64,000 nt of DNA, taken from NCBI GenBank assembly GCA_045590955.1, contig JAZNSB010000059.1:1-64000 (forward strand), read 5' to 3'. Below the pieces are notes generated by a model. That model saw only the letters and a list, made by a program, of their open reading frames with translations, had not been told where the DNA came from and did not search any database. The DNA comes from JAZNSB01 sp045590955 (GTDB lineage: Bacteria; Pseudomonadota; Alphaproteobacteria; RF32; CAG-239). A program made the position numbers and the translations under genes. Below are positions 1 through 8,238 of the stretch, one piece after another (positions within the stretch are counted from its first letter, which is position 1; the number at the start of each line of letters is the position of its first letter).

Positions 1-18
1 GTATATTAGGAGGCTAAC

Positions 19-555
19 ATAATAAAAGACAATAATAATGCTCCGGCTCGCTCAGATGAAGGGCCTCGCATAAATGAAGCTATCAAGGCAAAGACCGTTA
101 GACTTATTGATAGCAATGGTGAGAATAAAGGAATTGTATCCATTCAAGAAGCTCTGGCTTTAGCACAACAACAATATCTGGATTTGATAGAGATTTCTCC
201 ACAGGCACAACCTCCTGTGTGTAAAATTCTTGAATATGGAAAATATCGTTACGAAATGCAAAAACGCAAAAACGAAGCCAAAAAGAATCAAAAAGTTGTA
301 AACATTAAAGAGCTAAAAATAAGACCGCAAATAGACACCCATGATTATGAAGTGAAGCTCAAACAGGCAAAAAAATTCTTATCACAGGGAGATAAGGTTA
401 AGTTTACTTTGCGTTTTAAGGGAAGAGAGCTGGCAAATGAAAATAGTGCAAACGTGTTACAACAAATTTTACAAGACATGGAAGGATCTTACAAACTTGA
501 TTCTGCCCCCAAATTAGAAGGCAAGCAGATGACAATGTTAATCAGTCCGCTATAA
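19..555 (+). CDS. infC: Translation initiation factor IF-3
   Basis: IF-3 binds the 30S subunit and rejects wrong start codons and initiator tRNAs. The reading frame gives about 178 residues, the normal size: an N-terminal domain with the RINEAI segment, a Lys-rich linker (about residues 80-95), and a C-terminal domain with the VKFTLRFKGRE segment. The frame is closed upstream by TAG at 7-9. Between that stop and the conserved N-terminus there is no ATG, GTG or TTG. The strong Shine-Dalgarno AGGAGG at 8-13 sits 5 nt before ATA at 19 and 8 nt before a second ATA at 22, so initiation is probably at AUA. This matches the known use of rare infC start codons (AUU in E. coli) for autoregulation by IF-3. 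Which of the two ATA codons is used is open. Confidence 0.93.
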   Translation: MIKDNNNAPARSDEGPRINEAIKAKTVRLIDSNGENKGIVSIQEALALAQQQYLDLIEISPQAQPPVCKILEYGKYRYEMQKRKNEAKKNQKVVNIKELKIRPQIDTHDYEVKLKQAKKFLSQGDKVKFTLRFKGRELANENSANVLQQILQDMEGSYKLDSAPKLEGKQMTMLISPL

Positions 556-573
556 ATCCGAAAACACAACAAT

Positions 574-604
574 AAAACCCGATTCCTTACCGGTTTCGGG
601 TTTT
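574..604. terminator. Bidirectional terminator between infC and the polysaccharide operon
   Basis: A nine-base inverted repeat, AAAACCCGA at 574-582 and TCGGGTTTT at 596-604, encloses a 13-nt loop. It has A/T runs at both ends, so it can end infC on the plus strand and the cupin gene on the minus strand. Confidence 0.85.
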
Positions 605-607
605 AAT

Positions 608-970
608 TTATTCAAAAATTTGATACCTTATTATATCTTTTTCATCCAATCTGTCGCCTGTTTGTACTTCTATTACTTCAACGACCTCATCTGTTTGATT
701 CGCCATTCTGTGTTTTTGTTGTCTTTTTATTATGCAGGTTTGATTTTGCTCAGCCTCAAACTGTTCATCTTCCACCACAAACAACGCTTTTCCCTTAACT
801 ACAATCCACAATTCATCTCTATATTCATGGCTCTGCAAAGAAAGGCTTTTATGAGGCAATACCGTAATTTTTTTTACAACATAATCTTCTCCAACCACCA
901 AAACATCATATTTTCCCCAATGACGTGTTTCTGAAGTTCCCTCATCATATAGAACTTCTAATGATTTCAT
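608..970 (-). CDS. Cupin protein resembling the ManC mannose-6-phosphate isomerase domain
   Basis: This 120-residue single-domain cupin resembles the C-terminal isomerase domain of type II mannose-6-phosphate isomerase/GDP-mannose pyrophosphorylase. Recognisable segments are HWGKYDVL near the start, the LSLQSHEYRDELWIVVKG metal-site block at about 43-60, and QQKHRM at about 84-89. The guanylyltransferase domain of bifunctional ManC is absent. It is the last gene of the operon that begins at 9387, and its ATG overlaps the preceding glycosyltransferase stop by 4 nt. A likely role is supplying or epimerising a hexose phosphate or nucleotide-sugar precursor. The exact substrate cannot be read from the sequence. 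Confidence 0.75.
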   Translation of the reverse strand: MKSLEVLYDEGTSETRHWGKYDVLVVGEDYVVKKITVLPHKSLSLQSHEYRDELWIVVKGKALFVVEDEQFEAEQNQTCIIKRQQKHRMANQTDEVVEVIEVQTGDRLDEKDIIRYQIFE

Positions 971-1623
971 TTTTTGATCCTTTCTCTTAAAAATTTTGCA
1001 TAATCTTTATATTCGTTTTTTTGGTTGGTTCTTCCGTAATTTGCATTATGGATTCTCCTGTTACAAGAAACAAACTCTGCTTTTTTGATAGATATACCTG
1101 TGTTTTCCAATCTGTTTGTTAAATCAATAACATCTCCGGTAATAACTCCTTCTTGCCAAAAACCGATTATATCAAACACTTCTTTTTTAAACAACGTTGA
1201 ACCTGTTAAAATTCCATAAAACGGATTAGGCTTTACAAATTTTTGCTGATCTGGAGTTTCCGGCGAACAAAAATCTTTAAGCTGCGCCATGATAATATAA
1301 TTGTCATCAGATTTCTGCATTTCCTCAACCAGTCGCTTTAATGCACCTTCTGTAAGCATATCATCTTGATCAATAGTCAACCAATAATTACCTTTTGCTT
1401 CTCTAATGCCGGTGTTTTTACCGGCCACTTGTCCCTTATGAACATCATTAACAATCACCCTTGCTCCCATTTGACGAGCAATTTCAACGGTTTTATCCGT
1501 AGAGATATCGTCAATAACAATAATTTCATGAGACACATCTTGCGATTGAATACTTTCAATACACTCTTTAATATATTTTTCTCCGTTATAAGACGGAATA
1601 ACCACTGAAATTAAATCTGTCAT
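967..1623 (-). CDS. Family 2 glycosyltransferase
   Basis: This is a 218-residue GT-A fold glycosyltransferase. The N-terminus carries the GT2 signature SVVIPSYNGEKYI (about 6-18), then VIDDISTDKT (about 37-46) and the metal-binding DQDD at 85-88. No membrane segment is evident, so it probably acts at the cytoplasmic face of the membrane, adding one sugar to a lipid-linked glycan. A strong AAGGAGG lies about 9 nt before the ATG at 1623. The gene overlaps the downstream cupin gene by 4 nt and lies 21 nt after the radical SAM gene. Confidence 0.87.
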   Translation of the reverse strand: MTDLISVVIPSYNGEKYIKECIESIQSQDVSHEIIVIDDISTDKTVEIARQMGARVIVNDVHKGQVAGKNTGIREAKGNYWLTIDQDDMLTEGALKRLVEEMQKSDDNYIIMAQLKDFCSPETPDQQKFVKPNPFYGILTGSTLFKKEVFDIIGFWQEGVITGDVIDLTNRLENTGISIKKAEFVSCNRRIHNANYGRTNQKNEYKDYAKFLRERIKK

Positions 1624-1644
1624 AGTGTATCACCTCCTTATTAC

Positions 1645-2619
1645 CTATTCCATCTGTTCACCACAAGGCAAATTGATTTTTCTGTTTTCAATATGACAAT
1701 AGTGACAGAATTGAGAAAATGGTCTGGCATAGTATTTAATCATACGCTCTCTTAATTCTTTACTGTCCAGTTCCCGAATATTCACGAGTTCATCCTTAAC
1801 TCCTTGCGTCAATTCCATACACCGGCTGACATACACTGCCAAAGTACATTGCGTAATCAATCCTTCACACAACATTGTGCAATAACGACCATAACATGTA
1901 TCATAAATAGCCTGTACAATTTTTGGATCACGGTTGTCTATGTACAACTCAGGCATCGTGGCCCAAGTGGCCGCGTCTCTTTTTTCTTGGTAATTATTAA
2001 AGTTAATCCCGTTATCAATCAGAATCTTTTTAAATTCATCGTATTGAACTTTTACATTTCCTTTGATGTTTTTAACCTGGCGATAATCACTGATTTGAAC
2101 GGCCACTTTTTTATGTTGCATGGCTTTAATTAACTCTGGGGATGGCAAAATTGTACAATTTGTCGCAATAAAAATGTGCTTTAATTGTCTTTTTTTGACA
2201 GCATATTCAAGCATTTTGGGTAAATCTTTGCACAACAATGGCTCACCACCAACAAGTCCAAAATCATAGATATAATCCACTGATTTTAATAATTTATCAA
2301 TATCATTTTTGAAAGTTTCAAAAGTGGTAATATTTGCATGTGTTTTGTTATTAAAGTAGGGAATAAAAGTATTACAATGCTTGCAATTCAATGTGCATCG
2401 CGTTGTTACAACATATTCCAAATTGGGCATGGCCGCTTTTCTCTTGATTAAGAATCTCAAAGCTTGCATATTATTATAAAACTTTTCACCATACTTAAAG
2501 TGGCTCAAGAAATCCATAAATGGCGTTGGGAAAAGTTCTTTTATCCAACCCGCTTGAGCATTTTTCCAAATATGCTTGGTGCTGTTCTTTTTAAACCATT
2601 TCCATTCTTGTTTATTCAT
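1645..2619 (-). CDS. Radical SAM protein with Cys-rich C-terminus (SPASM-like)
   Basis: This 324-residue protein has the radical SAM cluster motif CTLNCKHC (C75, C79, C82) followed by the GGEPLL motif that contacts S-adenosylmethionine. The last quarter is rich in cysteine (DTCYGRYCTMLC, a later CHYC, and a final Cys), which suggests one or more auxiliary 4Fe-4S clusters of SPASM or twitch type. Such enzymes modify peptides or sugars by radical chemistry. Here it sits in one operon with a PqqD-like protein, an HprK-like kinase and several glycosyltransferases, so either substrate class is possible. The start is supported by AAAGGAGC just upstream of the ATG at 2619. Confidence 0.85.
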   Translation of the reverse strand: MNKQEWKWFKKNSTKHIWKNAQAGWIKELFPTPFMDFLSHFKYGEKFYNNMQALRFLIKRKAAMPNLEYVVTTRCTLNCKHCNTFIPYFNNKTHANITTFETFKNDIDKLLKSVDYIYDFGLVGGEPLLCKDLPKMLEYAVKKRQLKHIFIATNCTILPSPELIKAMQHKKVAVQISDYRQVKNIKGNVKVQYDEFKKILIDNGINFNNYQEKRDAATWATMPELYIDNRDPKIVQAIYDTCYGRYCTMLCEGLITQCTLAVYVSRCMELTQGVKDELVNIRELDSKELRERMIKYYARPFSQFCHYCHIENRKINLPCGEQME

Positions 2620-2634
2620 ACACGCTCCTTTTGG

Positions 2635-3393
2635 TTAAATCTTAATTTTTTCGTTTGCATTTTTATCTGTTTTTTCAATAAATGCAAGTTGTTTTAGCAA
2701 TGTGGTCAATGGCAATCTGTGCTTATTTGACAAGAAAAACAAATTCTTTTTACTGTGCCAAGAAGCTCCCATCCAATGGACGGAATATGTTTCCGGCTTA
2801 ATTAAATCATGAGAAAATTCCATGTCAAAATGAAGCGGATTAAAATAAGTCGGTGGGTAAATTGTAATATCATCATTTTGCACAACTTCATCTAAGCTTG
2901 GCTCTAAATTATACATTTTTTGCAGTATTTGCTTAAAAATCTTGGTAATAATAAAATCAGGGCTTTTCCAAATTTCTTCCTGATAAAAATCAACCATCTC
3001 TTTGATAAGGGGATGCCCTTTTTCTGCACCAAACACTGCCATTTCAGGTATGTTATTCAAACAATTACCAATGAACATTTTATGTTGTAAAAAGGGCGCA
3101 AAATCTTTATAAACTGTAACATCCGTATCCAAATAAACTCCGCCATGATCATAAACGGCCTTAACTCGCATATAATCGGCAACATAAGCCCACATTTTAA
3201 GATCATATACTGTTTTGAACCAAACATTGTGTTCATATTCATATTCATAATCAAACCATTGTTTTGATTTTTCGTTAAGCTCTATAATTTCAAATCCTGG
3301 CATTTTATCACGCCAGTTTTCAATACAAATGTCTGCCATTCTTGATTTTGGCTCACCATATCCCCACACATAAAAAATCCGTTTTGGTATCAT
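2635..3393 (-). CDS. GT32-type glycosyltransferase with DXD motif
   Basis: This 252-residue protein begins IPKRIFYVWGYGEP, the usual N-terminus of the GT32/capsular sugar transferase family (Pfam Gly_transf_sug). It carries the core ADYMRVKAVYDHGGVYLDTD with a DTD metal site at 89-91. This family transfers mannose, galactose or related sugars onto glycans. Its position between an acyltransferase and a radical SAM gene makes it part of the same assembly pathway. AAAGGA precedes the ATG. Donor and acceptor sugars are not deducible. Confidence 0.85.
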   Translation of the reverse strand: MIPKRIFYVWGYGEPKSRMADICIENWRDKMPGFEIIELNEKSKQWFDYEYEYEHNVWFKTVYDLKMWAYVADYMRVKAVYDHGGVYLDTDVTVYKDFAPFLQHKMFIGNCLNNIPEMAVFGAEKGHPLIKEMVDFYQEEIWKSPDFIITKIFKQILQKMYNLEPSLDEVVQNDDITIYPPTYFNPLHFDMEFSHDLIKPETYSVHWMGASWHSKKNLFFLSNKHRLPLTTLLKQLAFIEKTDKNANEKIKI

Positions 3394-3421
3394 TTATTTT
3401 TTCCTTTATAATTCATAAAAT

Positions 3422-4171
3422 TTATAACTCGCCTTTTTGCCATTTTTCATCATAAATTAATGGAGGAAGTCCATGCCAATCAATACTTCTTTTTTTAACC
3501 TGAGCTGGCACACCTACTATTAAACAGTTTTGTTCCGTAAATTTTTTTGTAACAACAGATGCTATTCCGACAATACAATTATTGGGAATTTGAGCATTTT
3601 TTGTGATTGTAACACGTTCCCCCAACCATACATGATCTCCAACTACAATTGGTGTTGTTGGCAAATTTATACATTTTTTGGTTTTTGCATCTAACACGCT
3701 ATGGCCATCTCCCCAAACTTTTACATTATTGGAAATCATACAATTTTTACCGATTAAAACTTCATTACTTATTGAAGCAATAAATAACGAACAGCAGGTA
3801 GTCTCTTCACCTATTACAACCTTACAACCATCATCATAACAACCGACATGAAACTCCCCACCATTAGCATTCTTAAATTCCACCAAAGAATTATTACCCC
3901 CAAAGTTTAATTCAGATCCTGTTAGATTTTTCGGATTTTTAATGGTCAAAACATTTCCATCGCCATAAAAAACAACCTTTATTCCCAATTTCCTTTGGGC
4001 TTTTTTAGGCGTTAGATAAAATGTTTTGTTATTTTTAATCAATACAATTTTATTGTTTTTTGGTCTTTGCGCAACCCATATTTTAAAACAAAGAAACCGA
4101 TAAACTCTAAATGTTTTCATAAAACCAGTTTTAGACATTTTTTTCTTTATTTTTTTTGAAAACAATCTCAT
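3422..4171 (-). CDS. Left-handed beta-helix (hexapeptide-repeat) acyltransferase
   Basis: The 249-residue product has a basic N-terminal region of about 60 residues. It is followed by a run of hexapeptide-like repeats (for example VVIGEETTCCS, VLIGKNCMIS, IVVGDHVWLG, CIVGIASVV) that build a left-handed parallel beta-helix. DGHSVLD at mid-length supplies a probable catalytic His. Proteins of this type O- or N-acetylate sugars of capsules and O-antigens using acetyl-CoA. It lies 12 nt after the cytidylyltransferase-fold gene. Its own ribosome site (TAGGT) is weak. Confidence 0.82.
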   Translation of the reverse strand: MRLFSKKIKKKMSKTGFMKTFRVYRFLCFKIWVAQRPKNNKIVLIKNNKTFYLTPKKAQRKLGIKVVFYGDGNVLTIKNPKNLTGSELNFGGNNSLVEFKNANGGEFHVGCYDDGCKVVIGEETTCCSLFIASISNEVLIGKNCMISNNVKVWGDGHSVLDAKTKKCINLPTTPIVVGDHVWLGERVTITKNAQIPNNCIVGIASVVTKKFTEQNCLIVGVPAQVKKRSIDWHGLPPLIYDEKWQKGEL

Positions 4172-4183
4172 ACTTTATACCTA

Positions 4184-4618
4184 CTATTTATTTTGCCATT
4201 TTTTTAATATCCAAGAAGAAGAGTTTGTTTTATTGTCTCCACCAACACCAAAAACCAAATCAACACCACATTCTTGGCATGTTTTTATCTCTGGTATATT
4301 ATCTTTTCCTCGGTCGCCTCCATTTGCAAACACAAGCCTGTCATTTGGAAACATCTTGCGCACTTTACAAATTCCGTCAGAAGCAGAATTATCTCTATCA
4401 TCAAAATCAATTGCACAAATCACACCTTTTAAGTTTTCACAAATTGTTTGTCTTGTTTTAAATGATTGAAAATTTCTGCCTTTTTTTCTACACAACCATT
4501 CATCAGAATTAACCAATACAACAACACCATCACTTGCCTCTGCAGAAGCTTTAATCATAGCAATATGACCTTCATGAATTGGATCAAACCCTCCGCTTAC
4601 AATATAATAAGTTGCCAT
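4184..4618 (-). CDS. Cytidylyltransferase-fold nucleotidyltransferase (HldE/RfaE2-like)
   Basis: A 144-residue protein with the nucleotidyltransferase superfamily signature GGFDPIHEGH near the N-terminus, then VLVNSDEWLCRKKG. This is the single-domain form of enzymes that make ADP-heptose or CDP-activated alditols for surface polysaccharides. I place the start at ATG 4618 rather than at an upstream ATG at 4639. The downstream ATG overlaps the glycosyltransferase stop as TAATG and has AAAGGA at good spacing, and its protein begins directly before the first beta strand. Which NTP and which sugar or polyol phosphate it uses is not determined. Confidence 0.82.
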   Translation of the reverse strand: MATYYIVSGGFDPIHEGHIAMIKASAEASDGVVVLVNSDEWLCRKKGRNFQSFKTRQTICENLKGVICAIDFDDRDNSASDGICKVRKMFPNDRLVFANGGDRGKDNIPEIKTCQECGVDLVFGVGGDNKTNSSSWILKKWQNK

Positions 4619-6642
4619 TATTTTTTTCCTTTCAAACATTCAACAATTTTATCAGAAATTATTTCACATGTTTTATCCCAAGAAAACATTTTTGCTCTTT
4701 CCAAACCTTTTTTAACATATAGATCTCGCATTTGCTTATCATAATAAAAAGTTTTAAATGCTTCCAAAACTTCTTCTTCGTTTTGTTCATCCACCAACAA
4801 AGCGGCATCTCCCACCACTTCCGGTAAAGAACTATTATTTGCACAAATAACAGGTGTCCCCGCCATCATGGCTTCCAGTGGAGGCATACCAAACCCTTCA
4901 TACAACGACAAGAATATAAAGAACAACGAATGGCTATACAGAATATTCACATCCTCCACATCCACATACCCCAACGGCACAATATATTTGGCATATTTTT
5001 CATATTTATCGCCCAGATATTTTTTTAAGCCATCAACCAACTTTTCCTTACCATTTCCACCCAATAAAAAATATAAGTCCGTTATGTTGTTTTTATCAAT
5101 AAAATCAATAAAGTATTTCACACTACCAACAATGTTTTTGCGCTTATCATCCACAGCGCCCATATAGAAAATATATTTTGCTTCAAGATCCAAACTTGTC
5201 TCATATTTTTCAAACACAGCTCGTAATTGAACTGGATCATGCAACACCTTAAAGTCTTGAGCCGAGGAAATAGGCACAACACAAATATGGTCTTCCTTCA
5301 TATTATCAAAGTATTTTAGGAAATCTGTTTTACTACAATTAGAATTTGCAAAATAGTACGTATAAGGTGACAAATTATGATGGAAATCATAAAATACTTT
5401 CGTAAACGCATGTGGAAACCACCCATTATCAAACATCGGCATGGCATCATGCAACATATAAAAAGAATTAAAGTGCTCAAACTGATTACTATGCGCAGGA
5501 TTAAAATAACAATCATAGTTAGCTATGTTAAATTTTAAATTTCTAATGATACGATAATTTCCTCCTTTACCAAGTCTAAATGCGGGACAAATACTTTTGA
5601 GATTTTGAAATACTTTATCCTTTGTATAAAAATCAATTAAATAACTGGAACCTACCAACAAGGTCACATCAAAACGCTCATCTTGTGCAAACTGTCTCAA
5701 TAGATTATAGGCCACCCAATAGATACCACGCTTAACCTTTTCATCTTGATCCCCTAAACGCAAAACTTCGGCATCAAAAAGCAATTTAATTTTTTTACCG
5801 ACAGCTGAAAAGGATAATTTTTTCATTAATTCTGACAGCCGTCTTGAAGAATCCGAGTTGGGATAAATCTTATTTCTGCGCGTCGCATAAACATCTTCTA
5901 TCAACCGATTAAGAAACAGATTCTTATCCTCCTCACTAATAGGATATTTATTAGGCAATTCAGCAACAATGGTAATATACTTTATATAGTCCGCAACTTG
6001 TTCAACAGACCAAAAATCAGAATTCAAGCTTCCTTCTCTACGCATATAGTAATACTGAGCACAATCCATCACCTCTATTTTTTTGGCACAAAAAACAGCG
6101 TGAATTAAAAAGCTTGGATCTTCTCCCACCAACAAACCAGCCGGAAATTCTATATTATTTTTTACAATCAGTTCTTTTTTAAAAATTGCTGTTGTATATT
6201 GCCCTAAAAATTGATACTTATTAAGACGAATTCTACAATTAAAACAATCAATCACTTCTTTTCCATCTGGATAACGTATCTTGAGATCTGCCCCCTTCAC
6301 AATATCTGCATCAGTTTCTTTGGCTTTGTTATACAGTTTTTCATAAAAATCCGGATCTACAAAATCATCAGAATCAACAAACCCCAGATATTCACCTTGG
6401 GATTTCTCAATGGCCGTATTTCTTGCCACGGCTGCTCCATGATTTTTTTCAAAATCAATTATTTTAATTCTGTTATCTTTTCCAGCATATTCTTGTAACA
6501 ACTGCAAAGAAGCGTCTGTAGAACAATCATTCACACAAATAATTTCAATATCGGCAAGTGTCTGAGCAAGCAAACTGTCCAGACACTTTGACAGATATTT
6601 TTCTGTATTATAAACCGGAACAATAACAGAAACTTTGATCAT
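4618..6642 (-). CDS. Two-domain glycosyltransferase, GT2 fused to GT4
   Basis: The 674-residue product has an N-terminal GT2 domain ([13 protein letters not shown] at about 5-17, VNDCSTDAS, metal-site DSDD at 90-93) and a C-terminal GT4 domain (about residues 330-670). The GT4 domain carries [12 protein letters not shown] and the EX7E retaining-enzyme motif, E582 to E590 in EGFGMPPLE. Such fusions add two consecutive sugars from one polypeptide. It overlaps the next gene by one base, and ends 1 nt from the PqqD-like gene on the other side, so translation of the three is probably coupled. Confidence 0.88.
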   Translation of the reverse strand: MIKVSVIVPVYNTEKYLSKCLDSLLAQTLADIEIICVNDCSTDASLQLLQEYAGKDNRIKIIDFEKNHGAAVARNTAIEKSQGEYLGFVDSDDFVDPDFYEKLYNKAKETDADIVKGADLKIRYPDGKEVIDCFNCRIRLNKYQFLGQYTTAIFKKELIVKNNIEFPAGLLVGEDPSFLIHAVFCAKKIEVMDCAQYYYMRREGSLNSDFWSVEQVADYIKYITIVAELPNKYPISEEDKNLFLNRLIEDVYATRRNKIYPNSDSSRRLSELMKKLSFSAVGKKIKLLFDAEVLRLGDQDEKVKRGIYWVAYNLLRQFAQDERFDVTLLVGSSYLIDFYTKDKVFQNLKSICPAFRLGKGGNYRIIRNLKFNIANYDCYFNPAHSNQFEHFNSFYMLHDAMPMFDNGWFPHAFTKVFYDFHHNLSPYTYYFANSNCSKTDFLKYFDNMKEDHICVVPISSAQDFKVLHDPVQLRAVFEKYETSLDLEAKYIFYMGAVDDKRKNIVGSVKYFIDFIDKNNITDLYFLLGGNGKEKLVDGLKKYLGDKYEKYAKYIVPLGYVDVEDVNILYSHSLFFIFLSLYEGFGMPPLEAMMAGTPVICANNSSLPEVVGDAALLVDEQNEEEVLEAFKTFYYDKQMRDLYVKKGLERAKMFSWDKTCEIISDKIVECLKGKK

Positions 6643-6643
6643 A

Positions 6644-7111
6644 TTATTTTACCTGCTGTTCTCTGATTTTTGTTTCTTCTTTAGAATAACCGATAGAATC
6701 TTTTTCCGGTGTCCAACCAGTATCTTCTTTTACTTCATGGATAGGGTCTGCCAACAAAAGCTCTTGAGCATCATTATATTCTGACAAGGTCATTACAAAG
6801 TTTGCATCTTTTGCAATTTTTGCATCAATTTCTGCTTGCGCATCAGTTTCTTCTGCCGGCAATAAAATTTCTTTTTCTTTCATTGCATCAATAAGATTCT
6901 GCAAATTTTGCTTTACATCATCACCTGCGCCCAATTCTTTTAATTTTGCACATATATTTTCTTGGCTTACACCTTTGATAATGTTTTCAAACACTACTGT
7001 TGCCAAAGAATTCATTCCATAATAAATTCCTGTTTCGCTATTAATGATAATTGCCATATCATCAGTAATATCCGCAAACATTTTTTCTTCATTTAATTGA
7101 TAAGTTGTCAT
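6644..7111 (-). CDS. PqqD-like peptide-binding protein with a long C-terminal tail
   Basis: The first 85 or so residues resemble PqqD/RRE-type peptide chaperones: a short beta segment (AIIINSETGIYYGMNSLA) followed by a winged-helix-like helical part (VFENIIKGVSQENICAKL). In RiPP pathways this fold captures leader peptides for modifying enzymes. PqqD itself is about 90 residues. Here another 70 or so, acidic and Lys-rich with little predicted structure, follow (for example LLLADPIHEVKEDTGW). Start chosen at ATG 7111 because AAGGAG lies just before it; GTG at 7117 is the alternative. It is next to an HprK-like kinase, as in the HPr-rel-A and lasso-peptide type neighbourhoods, but no lasso cyclase or leader protease is visible. 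Confidence 0.72.
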   Translation of the reverse strand: MTTYQLNEEKMFADITDDMAIIINSETGIYYGMNSLATVVFENIIKGVSQENICAKLKELGAGDDVKQNLQNLIDAMKEKEILLPAEETDAQAEIDAKIAKDANFVMTLSEYNDAQELLLADPIHEVKEDTGWTPEKDSIGYSKEETKIREQQVK

Positions 7112-7124
7112 TTTCACTCCTTTT

Positions 7125-8237
7125 TTAATTTTTTTTCATATTTTCACAAAATTGTCTCAAACATTTTACGTTTTCATTTATATCAGGACAAAGATTTATC
7201 TGATAAAACTTAAAATCTTTTAAGAAACCGATTAATTTTTGTATTGTTTTAATATCATGTGCATCTTGTGTCTGTTTTACTGTAGAATGTATCAATTGAG
7301 TAATTGCTCTGCCTTTTTTGCATTCCACAATAGATGGTTTTTCATCAGGCACAATTTCAGGGAACATACAAACTTTTATCGGATATTTATCTTTAAATTG
7401 GTTATGATATGCATCAATGTTTATTACATATTTGTCTTTTCTGGCATTATTGCACACAAACTTTCCTTTAATATCATCATAAAGTTTGCCATACATCTTT
7501 GGAGACAAAGTAATAATTGAATAAATCGGATAAGAATATAAGTTTTGACCTTCTTTTTGCAAAATCAAATAATCATCTGAAACATATTCAAAGCCCTGCA
7601 TCATGGCAAGCACGGCCAAAGTTGATTTACCTCTTTGTCCTCTGGCACAAAACAAAATTCCGTTATTATCCAAACCAACCACGGCACCATGCACCAAATT
7701 TGTTGTTTCCGTCTTCAAAATTTTATTAAACATTTGCACAAAAATATGACCTTGTTTAATAAATTCTTCAAAGCTAAGATCTTTTACACCATAGTAATAT
7801 GTATTTGTTTCAACATCATGAGCTTCAACAAAACCTTCTGGCATAAACCTGACCACCGGATTATGTTTACTGTATTGTTCACACATCCATTCAACTTGCA
7901 TTACTCCACCGGTAGCTTTGGTTAGCACCTGCTCCAATCTAAACCTTGTTTTAAGCGCTTCATTATTTTGTATTATTTCTTTTGTCAAAGAAATTGTATC
8001 TTTTTCATTCCACAACACAATTGTTGCAACGCAATCAAGCTTTTCATCTGTCATACTATAAGATATCTGACGTTGCATCAACGGCAAAAAATCTTGATGA
8101 TAAGACACAATCTTTACGTTAACAGGACCAAGCTTTACATATTTTTCAAAAGCAACTTCAGCATTTTTTTCAATATGCTGTCTCAAATTATCAATATAAG
8201 TCTTTATCTTAATCAAATTGTTTTCAGTTACCCTCAT
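7125..8237 (-). CDS. HprK-like P-loop kinase
   Basis: The 370-residue protein has a C-terminal domain like the HPr serine kinase/phosphorylase fold: LVHGAVVGLDNNGILFCARGQRGKST, with the P-loop at about 198-206, followed by YVSDDYLIL (acidic pair at 221-222). The first P-loop position is Ala rather than the usual Gly. No HPr or PTS gene is nearby. Related stand-alone HprK-like proteins sit beside PqqD-like proteins in peptide-modification and exopolysaccharide loci, where they are thought to phosphorylate a small molecule or peptide. The N-terminal 170 residues are not recognised. AGGGGA precedes the ATG. Confidence 0.75.
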   Translation of the reverse strand: MRVTENNLIKIKTYIDNLRQHIEKNAEVAFEKYVKLGPVNVKIVSYHQDFLPLMQRQISYSMTDEKLDCVATIVLWNEKDTISLTKEIIQNNEALKTRFRLEQVLTKATGGVMQVEWMCEQYSKHNPVVRFMPEGFVEAHDVETNTYYYGVKDLSFEEFIKQGHIFVQMFNKILKTETTNLVHGAVVGLDNNGILFCARGQRGKSTLAVLAMMQGFEYVSDDYLILQKEGQNLYSYPIYSIITLSPKMYGKLYDDIKGKFVCNNARKDKYVINIDAYHNQFKDKYPIKVCMFPEIVPDEKPSIVECKKGRAITQLIHSTVKQTQDAHDIKTIQKLIGFLKDFKFYQINLCPDINENVKCLRQFCENMKKN

Positions 8238-8238
8238 A

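Noticed and set aside
4618..4639. Upstream ATG at 4639 as start of the cytidylyltransferase-like gene
   Set aside because: The ATG at 4618 has better ribosome-site spacing, forms a TAATG overlap with the previous stop, and places the first beta strand at the N-terminus.
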